A DNA stretch of 64,000 bases from CAZFUY01 sp964522445 (GCA_964522445.1 CAZFUY010000004.1:1-64000), one strand, 5' to 3'. Counted from the first letter of the stretch, positions 26,226-35,388 are shown. Notes: generated by a model not told the origin, from the letters alone. Made by a program: numbers and translations.

Positions 26226-26690
26226 TCAGGGATGTTGTACAATCATGCCTTCAATTTTTTCTTCATTCAGCATCCTGCTTTTTAATTTCTTCAAACGACT
26301 GCGATCCAGTTCTGGGCCAATGCGAACACGATAGGTTTTTTTATCTGACGACCTCAATACATCCACATAAGCAGGATGACCTTTGGCTCTTAATTTATCT
26401 CGCAACACGTCAGCATTGGCTTTATCTTTAAAACTACCAACCTGCAAAGCCCAGGCATTTATGGATGACTGTTTTCGAGTATTCTTTTTGCTCTGCTGAC
26501 TTGAGGGTAAAGCTTTTTGATTATTCATAAGCTCAGTCATCGGTGTAAACACAGGCTTATCTGGAATATCAATATATTGGGGATAACGTGATCTATGCCC
26601 CGCACCATCCAGCCATTCTGGCACTAGAATAACCAGCAGTGCAGCTAGAATAGCCGCGCCTAACAAACGTTGTTTTAATGCTCTATCCAA
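26226..26690 (-). CDS. dedD: SPOR-domain membrane protein (DedD-like)
   Basis: About 154 residues: one N-terminal membrane helix (LLGAAILAALLVILVP), a short linker, and a C-terminal SPOR domain (about 78-152, WALQVGSF...YRVRIGP). SPOR domains bind denuded glycan strands at the division septum; DedD supports FtsN. The start is placed at a TTG at 26690 (giving a DRALKQRLLGAA beginning as in DedD) with GGAT 7 bases upstream, overlapping the folC stop by 8 bases. The open frame runs back to an ATG at 26750, which would add 20 residues from inside folC. The position after folC is conserved. Confidence 0.87.
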   Translation of the reverse strand: MDRALKQRLLGAAILAALLVILVPEWLDGAGHRSRYPQYIDIPDKPVFTPMTELMNNQKALPSSQQSKKNTRKQSSINAWALQVGSFKDKANADVLRDKLRAKGHPAYVDVLRSSDKKTYRVRIGPELDRSRLKKLKSRMLNEEKIEGMIVQHP

Positions 26691-27966
26691 TGTTTGATCC
26701 GTTAAAAAACATACTCGCCTGAGCAACTGTATAAAAAGACCCAAAGACAATGAGACGGTCTTTTTCGCTCATCTTTTGCTGCGCATCTTTACAGGCACTG
26801 ACAACATCTTTGTGGCTGTTAAGTTTAGCACCTGCACGATGTTCATTCACAACTTTTGCCATTAAATCTGCCTCAAGACCTCTGCCCACATCCAGCCCCG
26901 CAGTAAACCACTCATCAATCTGAGTAGACAATATATTTACCACTTCATCTACAGCCTTATCTGCCAACATAGCAATAAGCGCACAGGTTTTACCTTCGAC
27001 AGGATCATTTGATAGCAGTTCAGCCAGTGCTTTAGCCGCCTGTGCATTATGGGCAACATCAACAATAATCTGGGGGGACTGTTGTATGCACTGATAACGC
27101 CCCTGCAATTTAACCTGCTGCAACCCCTGATGAATGTATTTTTCATCAATCTCTATTAAATGATCTAACTGCTGTAAGGCTATAATTGCAGCAGCCGCAT
27201 TCTGTAATTGATAAGCGCCTTTTAATGCCGGAACAGGTAGATCGGTATAACGTATTGACGGGGCCATTATTTGCCAGCAATTCTGACCGACTCCCTGATA
27301 TAAATAATCTTTACCTGCCACTAATAATTGCGTATTTTTTTCACTGGCAACATTAGAAATAGATTGTGGCATTTTCAGGCTACCGTATACCGCCGGTTTA
27401 TCAGCACGAAAAATACCCGCCTTTTCAACGGCAATGCTTTCAATATCATCACCTAACCAGTCGGTATGATCAATATCGATTGAAGTTATAATAGCAACAT
27501 CTGCATCAATAACATTAACCGCATCCAGTCGCCCACCCAACCCCACTTCTAAAATAACAATATCCAGTTTAGCCTGTGCAAAAGCAACCAGTGCAGCCAA
27601 AGTGCCAAACTCAAAATAAGTTAATGGGATATCAGCTCGTGCCTGATCAATAATTTCAAAGGCATGGCATAAAGTTATATCATCAATATTATTACCATTG
27701 ATACGAATGCGTTCGTTATAAGAAAATAAATGAGGTGATGTATAACAACCAACAGAATAATTTTCAGCTTTTAAAATAGACTCTAAAAAAGCCACGGTTG
27801 ATCCTTTACCATTAGTTCCTGCAACGGTAATAACAGGACAAATAAACTGTGAAGATAATTCTAGTTTTTTAAGAACCTGCTGAACTCGATCAAGACCTAA
27901 GTCTATTTCTTTAGGGTTCAGGCTTTCCTGCCAGGTGAGCCATTGTTGGAGATTATTAAAACGCAT
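26683..27966 (-). CDS. folC: Bifunctional folylpolyglutamate/dihydrofolate synthase
   Basis: 427 residues. Adds glutamates to folates and makes dihydrofolate from dihydropteroate. The ATP loop GTNGKGST is at 50-57, followed by the folate-binding YTSPHLFSYNERI segment and the C-terminal Mur-ligase-like domain with DVAHN. It lies after accD on the same strand, separated by a hairpin-forming repeat, and overlaps dedD by a few bases. Confidence 0.95.
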   Translation of the reverse strand: MRFNNLQQWLTWQESLNPKEIDLGLDRVQQVLKKLELSSQFICPVITVAGTNGKGSTVAFLESILKAENYSVGCYTSPHLFSYNERIRINGNNIDDITLCHAFEIIDQARADIPLTYFEFGTLAALVAFAQAKLDIVILEVGLGGRLDAVNVIDADVAIITSIDIDHTDWLGDDIESIAVEKAGIFRADKPAVYGSLKMPQSISNVASEKNTQLLVAGKDYLYQGVGQNCWQIMAPSIRYTDLPVPALKGAYQLQNAAAAIIALQQLDHLIEIDEKYIHQGLQQVKLQGRYQCIQQSPQIIVDVAHNAQAAKALAELLSNDPVEGKTCALIAMLADKAVDEVVNILSTQIDEWFTAGLDVGRGLEADLMAKVVNEHRAGAKLNSHKDVVSACKDAQQKMSEKDRLIVFGSFYTVAQASMFFNGSNIG

Positions 27967-28020
27967 TTTTTATTTGCCACAAAGATGCAGAAAAAACATA
28001 TCTATTATTTTTTAGGAATA

Positions 28021-28143
28021 AGTAGCTATTCAGGTTGCCCCTGCATGGTTTCAGAGCAAGGCAAAAAATGTGAGTTTACACATGTAAATGATCATTTTTT
28101 AACGCAGCTATGAAGCCATGCAGGGGTGAGCTGAATAGTTACT
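28021..28143. repeat. Inverted-repeat element touching the accD stop codon
   Basis: Arms of about 50 bases: AGTAGCTATTCAGG...CCCCTGCATGG (28021-28048) and its imperfect inverse (28116-28143), continuing inward through GGTTTCA/TGAAGCC and CAAAAAATG/CATTTTTTA to a TTTACA-CA-TGTAAA centre. The right end overlaps the accD stop codon. A 20-base piece of it recurs at 55220-55239. Confidence 0.8.
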
Positions 28144-29005
28144 AAGCAGCAGGTTTATTCTGCATCATGCTTAAAATACTGGCAATACGATCACGCATAT
28201 CGCGACGATCTACAATCATATCAATCGCACCGTGTTCTAATAAAAACTCACTGCGCTGAAAACCTTCAGGTAATGTTTCACGTACGGTTTGTTCAATAAC
28301 ACGAGGGCCTGCAAAACCAATTAATGCTTTAGGTTCACCAATATTAATATCACCCAGCATCGCCAGACTTGCAGATACACCACCCATGGTTGGGTCAGTC
28401 ATTACGGAAATAAAGGGGATTCCACGTTTAGACATCTGTTGTAATACGGCACTGGTTTTTGCCATTTGCATTAATGAGAACAGGGATTCCTGCATACGTG
28501 CGCCACCTGATGCTGAAAAACACACCAGTGGAATATTATGTTCAAGCGCAACATTTGCAGCCCGCACAAATTTTTCACCAACAACAGACCCCATTGAACC
28601 ACCCATAAATTTAAACTCAAAAGCAACGGCAACCAGAGGCACAGATTTAACCTGCCCTTTCATAACAATTAGCACATCTTTTTCATCCGTGTTTTTCTGT
28701 GCCTGAACAATGCGGTCTTTATATTTTTTAGTGTCTTTAAATTTGAGCATATCAATCGGCTCAAGATTTGCTGCTATTTCTTCTCCTGATGATTCATCCA
28801 GAAATATGTCTAATCGTCTACGTGCGCCTATGCGCATGTGATGATTGCATTTAGGACAAACATCAAGACTGCGTTCCAGCTCAGCACGATAAAGCACTGC
28901 ACTACATGAGTTACATTTGGTCCATAAACCTTCTGGAACAGAACCTTTTTTATCATTGCCTTCAGTGCGAATGCGCGAGGGCATTAATTTTTCAAACCAG
29001 TTCAT
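28142..29005 (-). CDS. accD: Acetyl-CoA carboxylase carboxyltransferase beta subunit
   Basis: About 287 residues from the ATG at 29005, which has AGGT 8 bases upstream; the frame runs on to 29038 without support. With AccA it transfers carboxyl from biotin to acetyl-CoA, giving malonyl-CoA for fatty acid synthesis. The N-terminal zinc ribbon has C31, C34, C50 and C53, and the crotonase-like core contains FSASGGARMQE. The trpA-accD-folC order is standard in gammaproteobacteria. Its stop codon lies inside a repeat element arm. Confidence 0.96.
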   Translation of the reverse strand: MNWFEKLMPSRIRTEGNDKKGSVPEGLWTKCNSCSAVLYRAELERSLDVCPKCNHHMRIGARRRLDIFLDESSGEEIAANLEPIDMLKFKDTKKYKDRIVQAQKNTDEKDVLIVMKGQVKSVPLVAVAFEFKFMGGSMGSVVGEKFVRAANVALEHNIPLVCFSASGGARMQESLFSLMQMAKTSAVLQQMSKRGIPFISVMTDPTMGGVSASLAMLGDINIGEPKALIGFAGPRVIEQTVRETLPEGFQRSEFLLEHGAIDMIVDRRDMRDRIASILSMMQNKPAA

Positions 29006-29023
29006 AAGACTTACCTTAGTATT

Positions 29024-29101
29024 CACGCGAAGACGCAAGGTCGCGAAGTTAATACAAAGCTATTTTATTTTAAAAAACTTTGCGCCTTAGCGTCTTTGCA
29101 T
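29024..29101. repeat. Inverted repeat of the 'GCGAAGACGCAAGG' type
   Basis: Left arm at about 29024-29048 and right arm at about 29078-29101 (AACTTTGCGCCTTAGCGTC) are imperfect inverted copies filling the gap between trpA and accD. Similar tracts occur near 35,255 and 39,769. Confidence 0.65.
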
Positions 29102-29130
29102 CAAAGCTTTTATCTAATTTTAATCCGAGT

Positions 29131-29937
29131 TTATACTTTATCCATTGCTTCACGCATGGAGGCAATCAAACTACAAACACTTTCACTAATCTTTTTCGGG
29201 TCCTGTGCATTTTCTGCAACCCGTTTAACAATAGCGCTACCCACAACAACGCCATCTGATACCTGTGATACTTTTGCTGCTGTTTCTGCATTGCTAATAC
29301 CGAAACCAACGCAGACTGAAATATCCGTATGACCGCGAATCTGATTTACTTTTTCTACCACACTATCTACATCTAAATTAGCAGCACCAGTAACACCTTT
29401 TAATGAAACATAATAAACAAAGCCACTGCCCTGTTTACATATTAATTCCATACGCTCATCTGTACTGGTTGGTGCCAGTAAAAATATGGGGTCTATACCT
29501 TTAGCTTTTAAAGCCACATTTAAATCCTGACCTTCTTCTGGCGGCAAATCAACCAGAATAGTGCCATCAACACCGGCTGTTGCTGCCGCATCTGCAAAGT
29601 TTTCATAACCCATAACTTCAACAGGATTAAGATAGCCCATTAAAACAACGGGCGTGTCATTATCCTGCTGGCGAAATTCTTTTACCATGCCAAGCACATC
29701 CGTCAAACTCACATTATGTACCAATGCGCGTTCACATGCCGCCTGTATAACTGGGCCTTCTGCCATGGGATCAGAAAAGGGCACACCCAGTTCTAAAATA
29801 TTTGCACCGGCTTTTACCATGTCATGCATAAGATTGACAGTAACTGAGGGCTGTGGATCACCTGCTGTAATAAAAGGAATCAGCGCCTTGCGTTGATTAT
29901 TTTTAAGCTCTGAAAATGTTTTTTCTATTCTACTCAC
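29131..29937 (-). CDS. trpA: Tryptophan synthase alpha chain
   Basis: 268 residues, full length TIM barrel. Cleaves indole-3-glycerol phosphate to indole, which passes to TrpB. The catalytic glutamate and aspartate are in LELGVPFSDPMAEGP, and the flexible loop with the phosphate-binding GFGIS segment is present. Its start overlaps the trpB stop by 4 bases, so the two subunits are translationally coupled. Confidence 0.97.
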   Translation of the reverse strand: MSRIEKTFSELKNNQRKALIPFITAGDPQPSVTVNLMHDMVKAGANILELGVPFSDPMAEGPVIQAACERALVHNVSLTDVLGMVKEFRQQDNDTPVVLMGYLNPVEVMGYENFADAAATAGVDGTILVDLPPEEGQDLNVALKAKGIDPIFLLAPTSTDERMELICKQGSGFVYYVSLKGVTGAANLDVDSVVEKVNQIRGHTDISVCVGFGISNAETAAKVSQVSDGVVVGSAIVKRVAENAQDPKKISESVCSLIASMREAMDKV

Positions 29938-31166
29938 AGGCTTATTCCTTCAATATCAGCAATGGTATTTATATCTTTATCACCACGACCCGATAAATTA
30001 ATAATAATAATTTTATCCTTATCCATGGTTTTTGCCAGCTTAGCGCCGTAGGCCAGTGCATGACTGGATTCAAGGGCAGGAATAATACCTTCAGTGAGAG
30101 TCAGTTCATGAAATGCCGCCAGTGCTTCTTTATCTGTTATGGCAACATAATTTGCGCGGCCACAATCTTTTAACCAGGCGTGCTCAGGGCCTACACCCGG
30201 ATAATCAAGACCGGCTGAAATTGAATGAGTTTCAATAATCTGGCCATTTTTATCTTCCATTAAATAGGTGCGATTACCGTGTAATACGCCCGGCTCACCC
30301 GCACATAAAGGTGCTGCATGGCGACCTGAATCCACACCATCACCACCCCCTTCAACACCATACATTTCAACATTTTCATCACCCAGAAAAGGATGGAACA
30401 GACCGATAGCATTAGAGCCACCACCCACACAGGCAACCAGAGCATCAGGTAAACGCCCCGCCTGCTGCTGAATTTGGCGACGCGCTTCACGACCAATAAT
30501 GGTCTGGAAGTCACGCACCATTGCGGGATAAGGATGAGGCCCTGCAACAGTACCAATAATATAAAAGGTGCTGTCAATATTAGTTACCCAATCGCGCATA
30601 GCTTCATTCAATGCATCTTTCAGGGTTTTGGAGCCGGATGTCACAGGCACAACTTTAGCACCCAGTAATTTCATGCGATACACATTGGGAGCCTGACGTT
30701 TAACATCTTCTTCACCCATATAAACAATACATTCCATGCCAAAACGAGCAGCAACAGTTGCAGAAGCAACACCATGTTGACCCGCACCTGTTTCAGCAAT
30801 AATACGTTTTTTGCCCATGTATTTGGCCAATAAACCCTGACCTATGGTGTTATTAATTTTATGTGCGCCAGTGTGATTTAAGTCTTCACGCTTAAGATAA
30901 ATCTGCGCACCACCTAATTCATTTGACCATCGTTCAGCATGATAGAGCGGACTGGGACGACCCACATAATCAGCAAGATCCTTATCAAACTGAGCCTGAA
31001 AATCCGGGTCGGTTTTAACCTTTTCATAGGCCTGACGTAATTCTTCAATCGGCTCCATCAAGGTTTCGGCAACAAACTTGCCTCCATAAATACCGAAATG
31101 CCCACGATCATCGGGCATGGCATAATAATCTTTACATTCGGTCTTACTCATTCCGATTTTACTCAT
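29934..31166 (-). CDS. trpB: Tryptophan synthase beta chain
   Basis: 410 residues, PLP enzyme that joins indole and serine. The PLP lysine is K103 in GAHKINNT, and the phosphate-binding loop GGGSNAIG and the catalytic LKREDLNHTG are present. The ATG directly follows the trpF stop codon with no gap. An in-frame ATG five codons later (31151) is the alternative start. Other trp genes (trpE, G, D, C) are not in the window. Confidence 0.97.
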   Translation of the reverse strand: MSKIGMSKTECKDYYAMPDDRGHFGIYGGKFVAETLMEPIEELRQAYEKVKTDPDFQAQFDKDLADYVGRPSPLYHAERWSNELGGAQIYLKREDLNHTGAHKINNTIGQGLLAKYMGKKRIIAETGAGQHGVASATVAARFGMECIVYMGEEDVKRQAPNVYRMKLLGAKVVPVTSGSKTLKDALNEAMRDWVTNIDSTFYIIGTVAGPHPYPAMVRDFQTIIGREARRQIQQQAGRLPDALVACVGGGSNAIGLFHPFLGDENVEMYGVEGGGDGVDSGRHAAPLCAGEPGVLHGNRTYLMEDKNGQIIETHSISAGLDYPGVGPEHAWLKDCGRANYVAITDKEALAAFHELTLTEGIIPALESSHALAYGAKLAKTMDKDKIIIINLSGRGDKDINTIADIEGISL

Positions 31167-31802
31167 TTATTGCTCACAATCGATTTTTCTAACTTCATTC
31201 ATTAACTGCGCCATTAGCGCCGCATCTTTAATGCCCGGCTCTGACTCGACACCGGAGCTTAAATCAACCGCATAAGGGCGAACACTTCGTATCGCATCAG
31301 CGACATTATCTGGTTTTAAACCACCGGCAAGAATAATGGACTGACGATACTCATGAGGAATTAAATCCCAGTTAAAAGTCTCACCCGTGCCACCTGCCGC
31401 ACCTGTTTCATGACTATCCAGTAATATCCCTTTAGCATCATGATAGTTATTCACCTGAGCAAGTAGTTCATTTTTATCAGCCATTCCCAGAGCCTTTATA
31501 TATGGCCTTGAAAAGGAACGACAAAAATCAGCTGATTCTTTGCCATGAAACTGAATAAGGTCAATGGGACATTCCGCCAGAACAGACTCAACCAGCTCCG
31601 CTTCTGGGTTTAAAAACAATGACACCACTGTAACGAATCCTGGCAGAGATTCACAAACAGATTGTGCCTGTTGCACAGTGACATTACGTGGACTCTTTTC
31701 ATAAAAAACCAGACCAATCGCATCCACACTCAGGCGAGCAGCCTCAATACCATCTTCAGGCCGGGTAATACCACAGATTTTAACACGGGTGCGTGGATTC
31801 AA
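31167..31802 (-). CDS. trpF: Phosphoribosylanthranilate isomerase
   Basis: 211 residues. Third step after anthranilate in tryptophan synthesis. The family start RVKICGITRPEDG carries the catalytic cysteine, and the C-terminal LAGGLKPDNV and DLSSGVESEPGIKD segments bind the phosphate. It is free-standing, not fused to trpC, which fits the truA-trpF-trpB-trpA order of many gammaproteobacteria, although three extra genes separate it from truA here. Confidence 0.96.
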   Translation of the reverse strand: MNPRTRVKICGITRPEDGIEAARLSVDAIGLVFYEKSPRNVTVQQAQSVCESLPGFVTVVSLFLNPEAELVESVLAECPIDLIQFHGKESADFCRSFSRPYIKALGMADKNELLAQVNNYHDAKGILLDSHETGAAGGTGETFNWDLIPHEYRQSIILAGGLKPDNVADAIRSVRPYAVDLSSGVESEPGIKDAALMAQLMNEVRKIDCEQ

Positions 31803-31955
31803 TGAAAATATCCAGTTAGCATAATTCGGGGATTTTAACAGAAATAAGCGCAGGATTAACTGTTTTTAATTTTAGATTATCGATATCAGTGAGCAACTTC
31901 AAATCTTGTTGCTTAACTGTTAATTCAAATTAGATGTGATTTTCTGATATACAGA

Positions 31956-31990
31956 AAAACCCACGTTATAACGATTACAACGTGGGTTTT
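31956..31990 (-). terminator. Rho-independent terminator after the cytochrome gene
   Basis: A 12-base stem (AAAACCCACGTT with AACGTGGGTTTT) and 11-base loop, followed on the minus strand by a T-rich stretch. It ends the cytochrome operon before trpF. Confidence 0.85.
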
Positions 31991-32035
31991 ATACTTGCTA
32001 AATATCTGATCAGGTAATTTTATTGACCGATAAAT

Positions 32036-32626
32036 TTAAAATGTTTTTCTTAAATAGTTCAAAACATTTTTTAGATCCCCCTGAGTTAGAGCACTATTAC
32101 CACCTTTTGCTGGCATAGCCATAGGTGAACCCGGACTCTGAAAACCATTCACCAGACTATTCATTAACTCATCATCAGACTTGCTCAGACGGCCATTTTT
32201 ATCTGTAAAATCAGGGGTGCCAGGAACAATACCTCTGCCATCACTTCCATGACAGGCTATACAGGTTTGGCTATAGATTCCCTGCCCCGTTAATCCCACA
32301 GTTGCAGCATTGTTAGTTGAAATGCTGCGCTTACTTGTTTTTCTGGCCGCATTATTTGATGCCTGTAAAAAACTAAGGATGTCACGCGCGTCTTCACCTG
32401 TTAAACCCGCGCGTACACGCATATGAAATATGGTACTAATCCATTGATCGTCACGTAGTTCTTTTCCATCACGGATATTATGGCAGCGCCCACAATTGTC
32501 AGACCATACTTTAGCACCATTAGCAGCATTTCCTGTAGGAGGCCACTCTGCTGATTGAGCGGTAACATTTATCATTAAGCCTGTGGTTACCAGTAAGGCA
32601 TAAATACTTTTAGTTAATATTTTCAT
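32036..32626 (-). CDS. Secreted diheme c-type cytochrome
   Basis: 196 residues with a signal peptide (cut near TAQSAE). Two heme c sites: CGRCH at 45-49 and CIACH at 122-126. Likely methionine ligands are M69 (FHMRV) in the first domain and M169 or M171 (SPMAMPAKGG) in the second, a class I cytochrome fold. The first domain has the short DHC-like pattern with WISTIFHMR and the ILSFL helix. It presumably carries electrons in the periplasm. It follows the porin gene by 12 bases and is closed by a strong terminator. Confidence 0.88.
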   Translation of the reverse strand: MKILTKSIYALLVTTGLMINVTAQSAEWPPTGNAANGAKVWSDNCGRCHNIRDGKELRDDQWISTIFHMRVRAGLTGEDARDILSFLQASNNAARKTSKRSISTNNAATVGLTGQGIYSQTCIACHGSDGRGIVPGTPDFTDKNGRLSKSDDELMNSLVNGFQSPGSPMAMPAKGGNSALTQGDLKNVLNYLRKTF

Positions 32627-32638
32627 GTGACTATCTCC

Positions 32639-33796
32639 TTAGAATCCGTAGGCCATTTGAACAAGTATTTTATCTTCTGCCGTGTTGGCATTATTGCTGT
32701 TACTTTCATAAGCAAGTTTTGCAATAACGCTACTGGTAAAAATATAATTAACACCTGTGGTTGAACGATCTAACGTATCTTCTGGGGTGTTATATGAGCT
32801 GGTACGCGCAACAACTTCCCATTTTGTAGATGGAAAACGGTAAGCAAGTTGAATATAGTAAGCATCAAATTTAGCACCGTCACTTGTACCATCAGCTCTG
32901 TCACCATAAGTTTGTTTTAAATATTCTCCACGTAAATCAAGACCACCTGAATGCCAGGTAAAGTCTGTGCCAATAAAATCCCAGTCACGCTTCACTGTAA
33001 AATCAGTGGCAGCAGCACCCGTAATTTCTGCTGCTTTACCCGTCGCCCATGACAGACCTAAATCCAGTTTGCTGGCAGGCAGATAAACACCAAAACGTCC
33101 ACCGTAGTTTTTAACACCATCTTTATCGGCATTAAATCCAGGTGAGTGCGCTTCTTCCAGTTCATCACCTGCGGTATTCATTTCTCCTGCAACACCATTG
33201 CCCACATAAGCGGCATAATTGGCATTAATAGATGAAGCCATTTTGATTTTAAAACCACCACGAACCTGTAAACCAACATCCGCAATAGGTGCAGCTCCAC
33301 CATGACCAAAGCCCATAGGTGCTGAAGGCAATTTATTAATCCACGATGGATGCATATTCTGGCGGAACTGGCCTAATGGACTTAAAAATCGCCCCATAAC
33401 TAATGTGGCATAATCATTAACAAAGTAATCGATAGTAAAATATTCCATTTCCACTTCTGTCTCACCCAGCTCATTGACAGTAAAAGCCAGTTCTGTGCCT
33501 AACATGACTCGATCCTGATACTGATAATGAAATATAGGAGCAAATGTTCCCGTAGAAAAACTTTTATTAGAGTCACTATTAACATAATTAACATCGGCAT
33601 AACCGGCCATATGAATTAAGGTATTAGGCGACTTCCATTCTTCAGCTTCAGCAACCTGTTGCTGCAATTGTTCTACTGTTTGCCACAACGCGCTGATTTC
33701 TTCATCAGCAGAAGCGGCTAATAATTGTGCGGGAAATGCAGCAGCAATCGCCAGAGACAATAACGTCTTTTTCAGCGCATATTTGGAAATACTCAT
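32639..33796 (-). CDS. Outer-membrane porin-like beta-barrel protein
   Basis: 385 residues with a signal peptide (cut near LLAASAD), a short N-terminal coiled coil (ISALWQTVEQLQQQV) and a long run of amphipathic strands ending in the aromatic VQMAYGF, as expected for an outer-membrane barrel. The strands resemble phosphate-selective or general porins, such as the GRFLSPLGQF segment. Its substrate is unknown. It lies between a small secreted Cys protein and a diheme cytochrome, suggesting a redox or metal link. An AAGGAGAA ribosome site precedes the ATG. Confidence 0.82.
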   Translation of the reverse strand: MSISKYALKKTLLSLAIAAAFPAQLLAASADEEISALWQTVEQLQQQVAEAEEWKSPNTLIHMAGYADVNYVNSDSNKSFSTGTFAPIFHYQYQDRVMLGTELAFTVNELGETEVEMEYFTIDYFVNDYATLVMGRFLSPLGQFRQNMHPSWINKLPSAPMGFGHGGAAPIADVGLQVRGGFKIKMASSINANYAAYVGNGVAGEMNTAGDELEEAHSPGFNADKDGVKNYGGRFGVYLPASKLDLGLSWATGKAAEITGAAATDFTVKRDWDFIGTDFTWHSGGLDLRGEYLKQTYGDRADGTSDGAKFDAYYIQLAYRFPSTKWEVVARTSSYNTPEDTLDRSTTGVNYIFTSSVIAKLAYESNSNNANTAEDKILVQMAYGF

Positions 33797-33975
33797 GAGT
33801 ATTCTCCTTAAATTAGATAAATTTTTAAAATAGATAAAATGAATAAAAAAAACAGGCGGACAAAACTAATAATATTGGTCAAGGCATGCAGATCTATTGA
33901 TTACATGACTCAACAGAAACCACCATAAACGAGGTAGTTAAATAAAAAATAAGAAGTTTGATCCGCCAGTAAGAA

Positions 33976-34317
33976 TCAGGCGATAGGAGGTCGCAGCAAT
34001 GGATTATAGAAATGTTGAGAATATTGATGAGCCGCATCAACGGCTATATCAGATAGAAGCAGGTTATGCAGAAACACCTGTGAAGCAGAAGGAATATTGG
34101 CCTGTGCCGTAATATGCATATCACAGCCACAATTATCACACGAGCAAACCTGCTCTATTTTCTGGGGCTGGCAATGACTATTATTAGCCGCACCTTGCTC
34201 AGTCATTTTTTGCTGCTCGCAATTATGCAGAGACGAAGCATAAACTAGCTGCACTGACAGATTAACAACGGCCAATGTTAAAAGTAAACAAGCTAACTTT
34301 TTGAGTAAGATTTGCAT
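33976..34317 (-). CDS. Small secreted Cys-rich protein of unknown function
   Basis: 113 residues with a signal peptide (cut near VYASSL). The mature part has seven cysteines, including a dense CSCDNCGCDMH cluster, and ends in proline-rich RPPIA, recalling the small protein that heads the metal RND operon at about 14 kb. A soft-metal binding role is likely from composition alone. It lies 180 bases before the porin gene; that gap contains a GGCGGA/TCCGCC inverted pair near its two ends. A perfect FNR box sits about 84 bases upstream of its start. Confidence 0.65.
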   Translation of the reverse strand: MQILLKKLACLLLTLAVVNLSVQLVYASSLHNCEQQKMTEQGAANNSHCQPQKIEQVCSCDNCGCDMHITAQANIPSASQVFLHNLLLSDIAVDAAHQYSQHFYNPLLRPPIA

Positions 34318-34391
34318 AATGTCTCATTTGTTTAGTAGCTTATACACTTGTATTTAAGTCATTGCTAATGCTATTTTTAGTAAATATTGAG

Positions 34392-34411
34392 CCATTGATA
34401 TAAATCAATGG
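34392..34411. promoter_or_regulatory. Perfect FNR/ANR-type box
   Basis: Bases 34395-34408 read TTGAT-ATAA-ATCAA, matching all ten defined positions of the FNR consensus, inside a longer palindrome with arms CCATTGAT and ATCAATGG. The centre is about 84 bases upstream of the small Cys-rich protein gene, which leaves room for a promoter activated from about -41 with a leader of some 40 bases. Control of the small-protein/porin/cytochrome set by oxygen limitation is inferred. Confidence 0.7.
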
Positions 34412-34441
34412 GTATATTTTTAAAGAAATAACCTTTAATAA

Positions 34442-35224
34442 TCAAATAAAATCCGGCAAATAAAAATAATCTGGGAGATTATATTCATCGGGATATGTCA
34501 CCTTTACCATATACAGGCCATCGGCTGGCGCAGTAATACCGGCCTTTGTTCTGTCCTGCAAAACTAATAAATCAGCAATCCATTCTGGCGATTTTTCTCC
34601 CATACCCACTTCCAGCAATGAACCCACTATATTCCTGACCATGTGATGCAAAAAAGCATTGGCTTTAATATCAATATAAATAAAATCTCTGCTGCGATGC
34701 ACGTTTACATAATGTACATTGCGCCGCGCATGTTTTGCCTGACATGATGATGATCTAAACGATGAGAAGTCCTGTTCCCCAATTAATGCCTGTGCTGCCT
34801 TATGCATGGCATCTACATTAATTGAGTCATAACGCCAGGTTGCTTTTTTGCTTAATATCGCAGGACGAGCTCGACGATTAAAAATAATATAACGATACTG
34901 TCTTGCTGTTGCAGTAAAACGCGCACTAAAATCTTCATTCACTTCACATGACCAAAGTGAAGATACATCATCAGGCAAATGCGCATTCACACCCTGAACC
35001 CAGGCTTTTTCGGAACGAATAGACTGCGTTTCAAAATGGACGACCTGACCTGTAGCATGCACACCCGTATCAGTACGACCTGCGCATACGACCTGTATTT
35101 TTTCATTTGCAATAATTGATAATGCTTTTTCTAATTCACCCTGTACAGTACGAATACCATGGGGCTGCATTTGCCAGCCTGAAAAATGACTGCCATCATA
35201 TTCAATACCTAATGCAATTTTCAT
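34442..35224 (-). CDS. truA: tRNA pseudouridine(38-40) synthase
   Basis: 260 residues. Converts U38-U40 in the anticodon arm to pseudouridine. The catalytic aspartate is D52 in CAGRTDTGVHA, and the family start IALGIEYDGSHFSGWQ and the FLHHMVRNIVGSLLEVG helix are present. It follows fimV with about 220 bases between, holding the fimV terminator and a repeat. Confidence 0.96.
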   Translation of the reverse strand: MKIALGIEYDGSHFSGWQMQPHGIRTVQGELEKALSIIANEKIQVVCAGRTDTGVHATGQVVHFETQSIRSEKAWVQGVNAHLPDDVSSLWSCEVNEDFSARFTATARQYRYIIFNRRARPAILSKKATWRYDSINVDAMHKAAQALIGEQDFSSFRSSSCQAKHARRNVHYVNVHRSRDFIYIDIKANAFLHHMVRNIVGSLLEVGMGEKSPEWIADLLVLQDRTKAGITAPADGLYMVKVTYPDEYNLPDYFYLPDFI

Positions 35225-35254
35225 TTTTTAAAGCCTGCTTAAAAAGTCAAAAAC

Positions 35255-35283
35255 TTTGACGCAAAGGCGCAAAGGCGCAAAGT
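35255..35283. repeat. Short 'GGCGCAAA' direct-repeat tract
   Basis: CGCAAAGGCGCAAAGGCGCAAA lies in the truA-fimV gap, a half-copy of the dispersed repeat also seen near 29,024 and 39,769. No gene is associated with it. Confidence 0.55.
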
Positions 35284-35388
35284 TTACTTGAATTACTACA
35301 TCTGAAGCGTAGCAACACATTAAAGATGCTTTTATTTTACACCTCTGCATCAATTATTTTTATTTTACACAATACTCTTGCACATAAA

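Noticed and set aside
31803..32035. Trp leader or attenuator before trpF
   Set aside because: The only strong hairpin there is the terminator of the cytochrome gene; there is no leader peptide with Trp codons.
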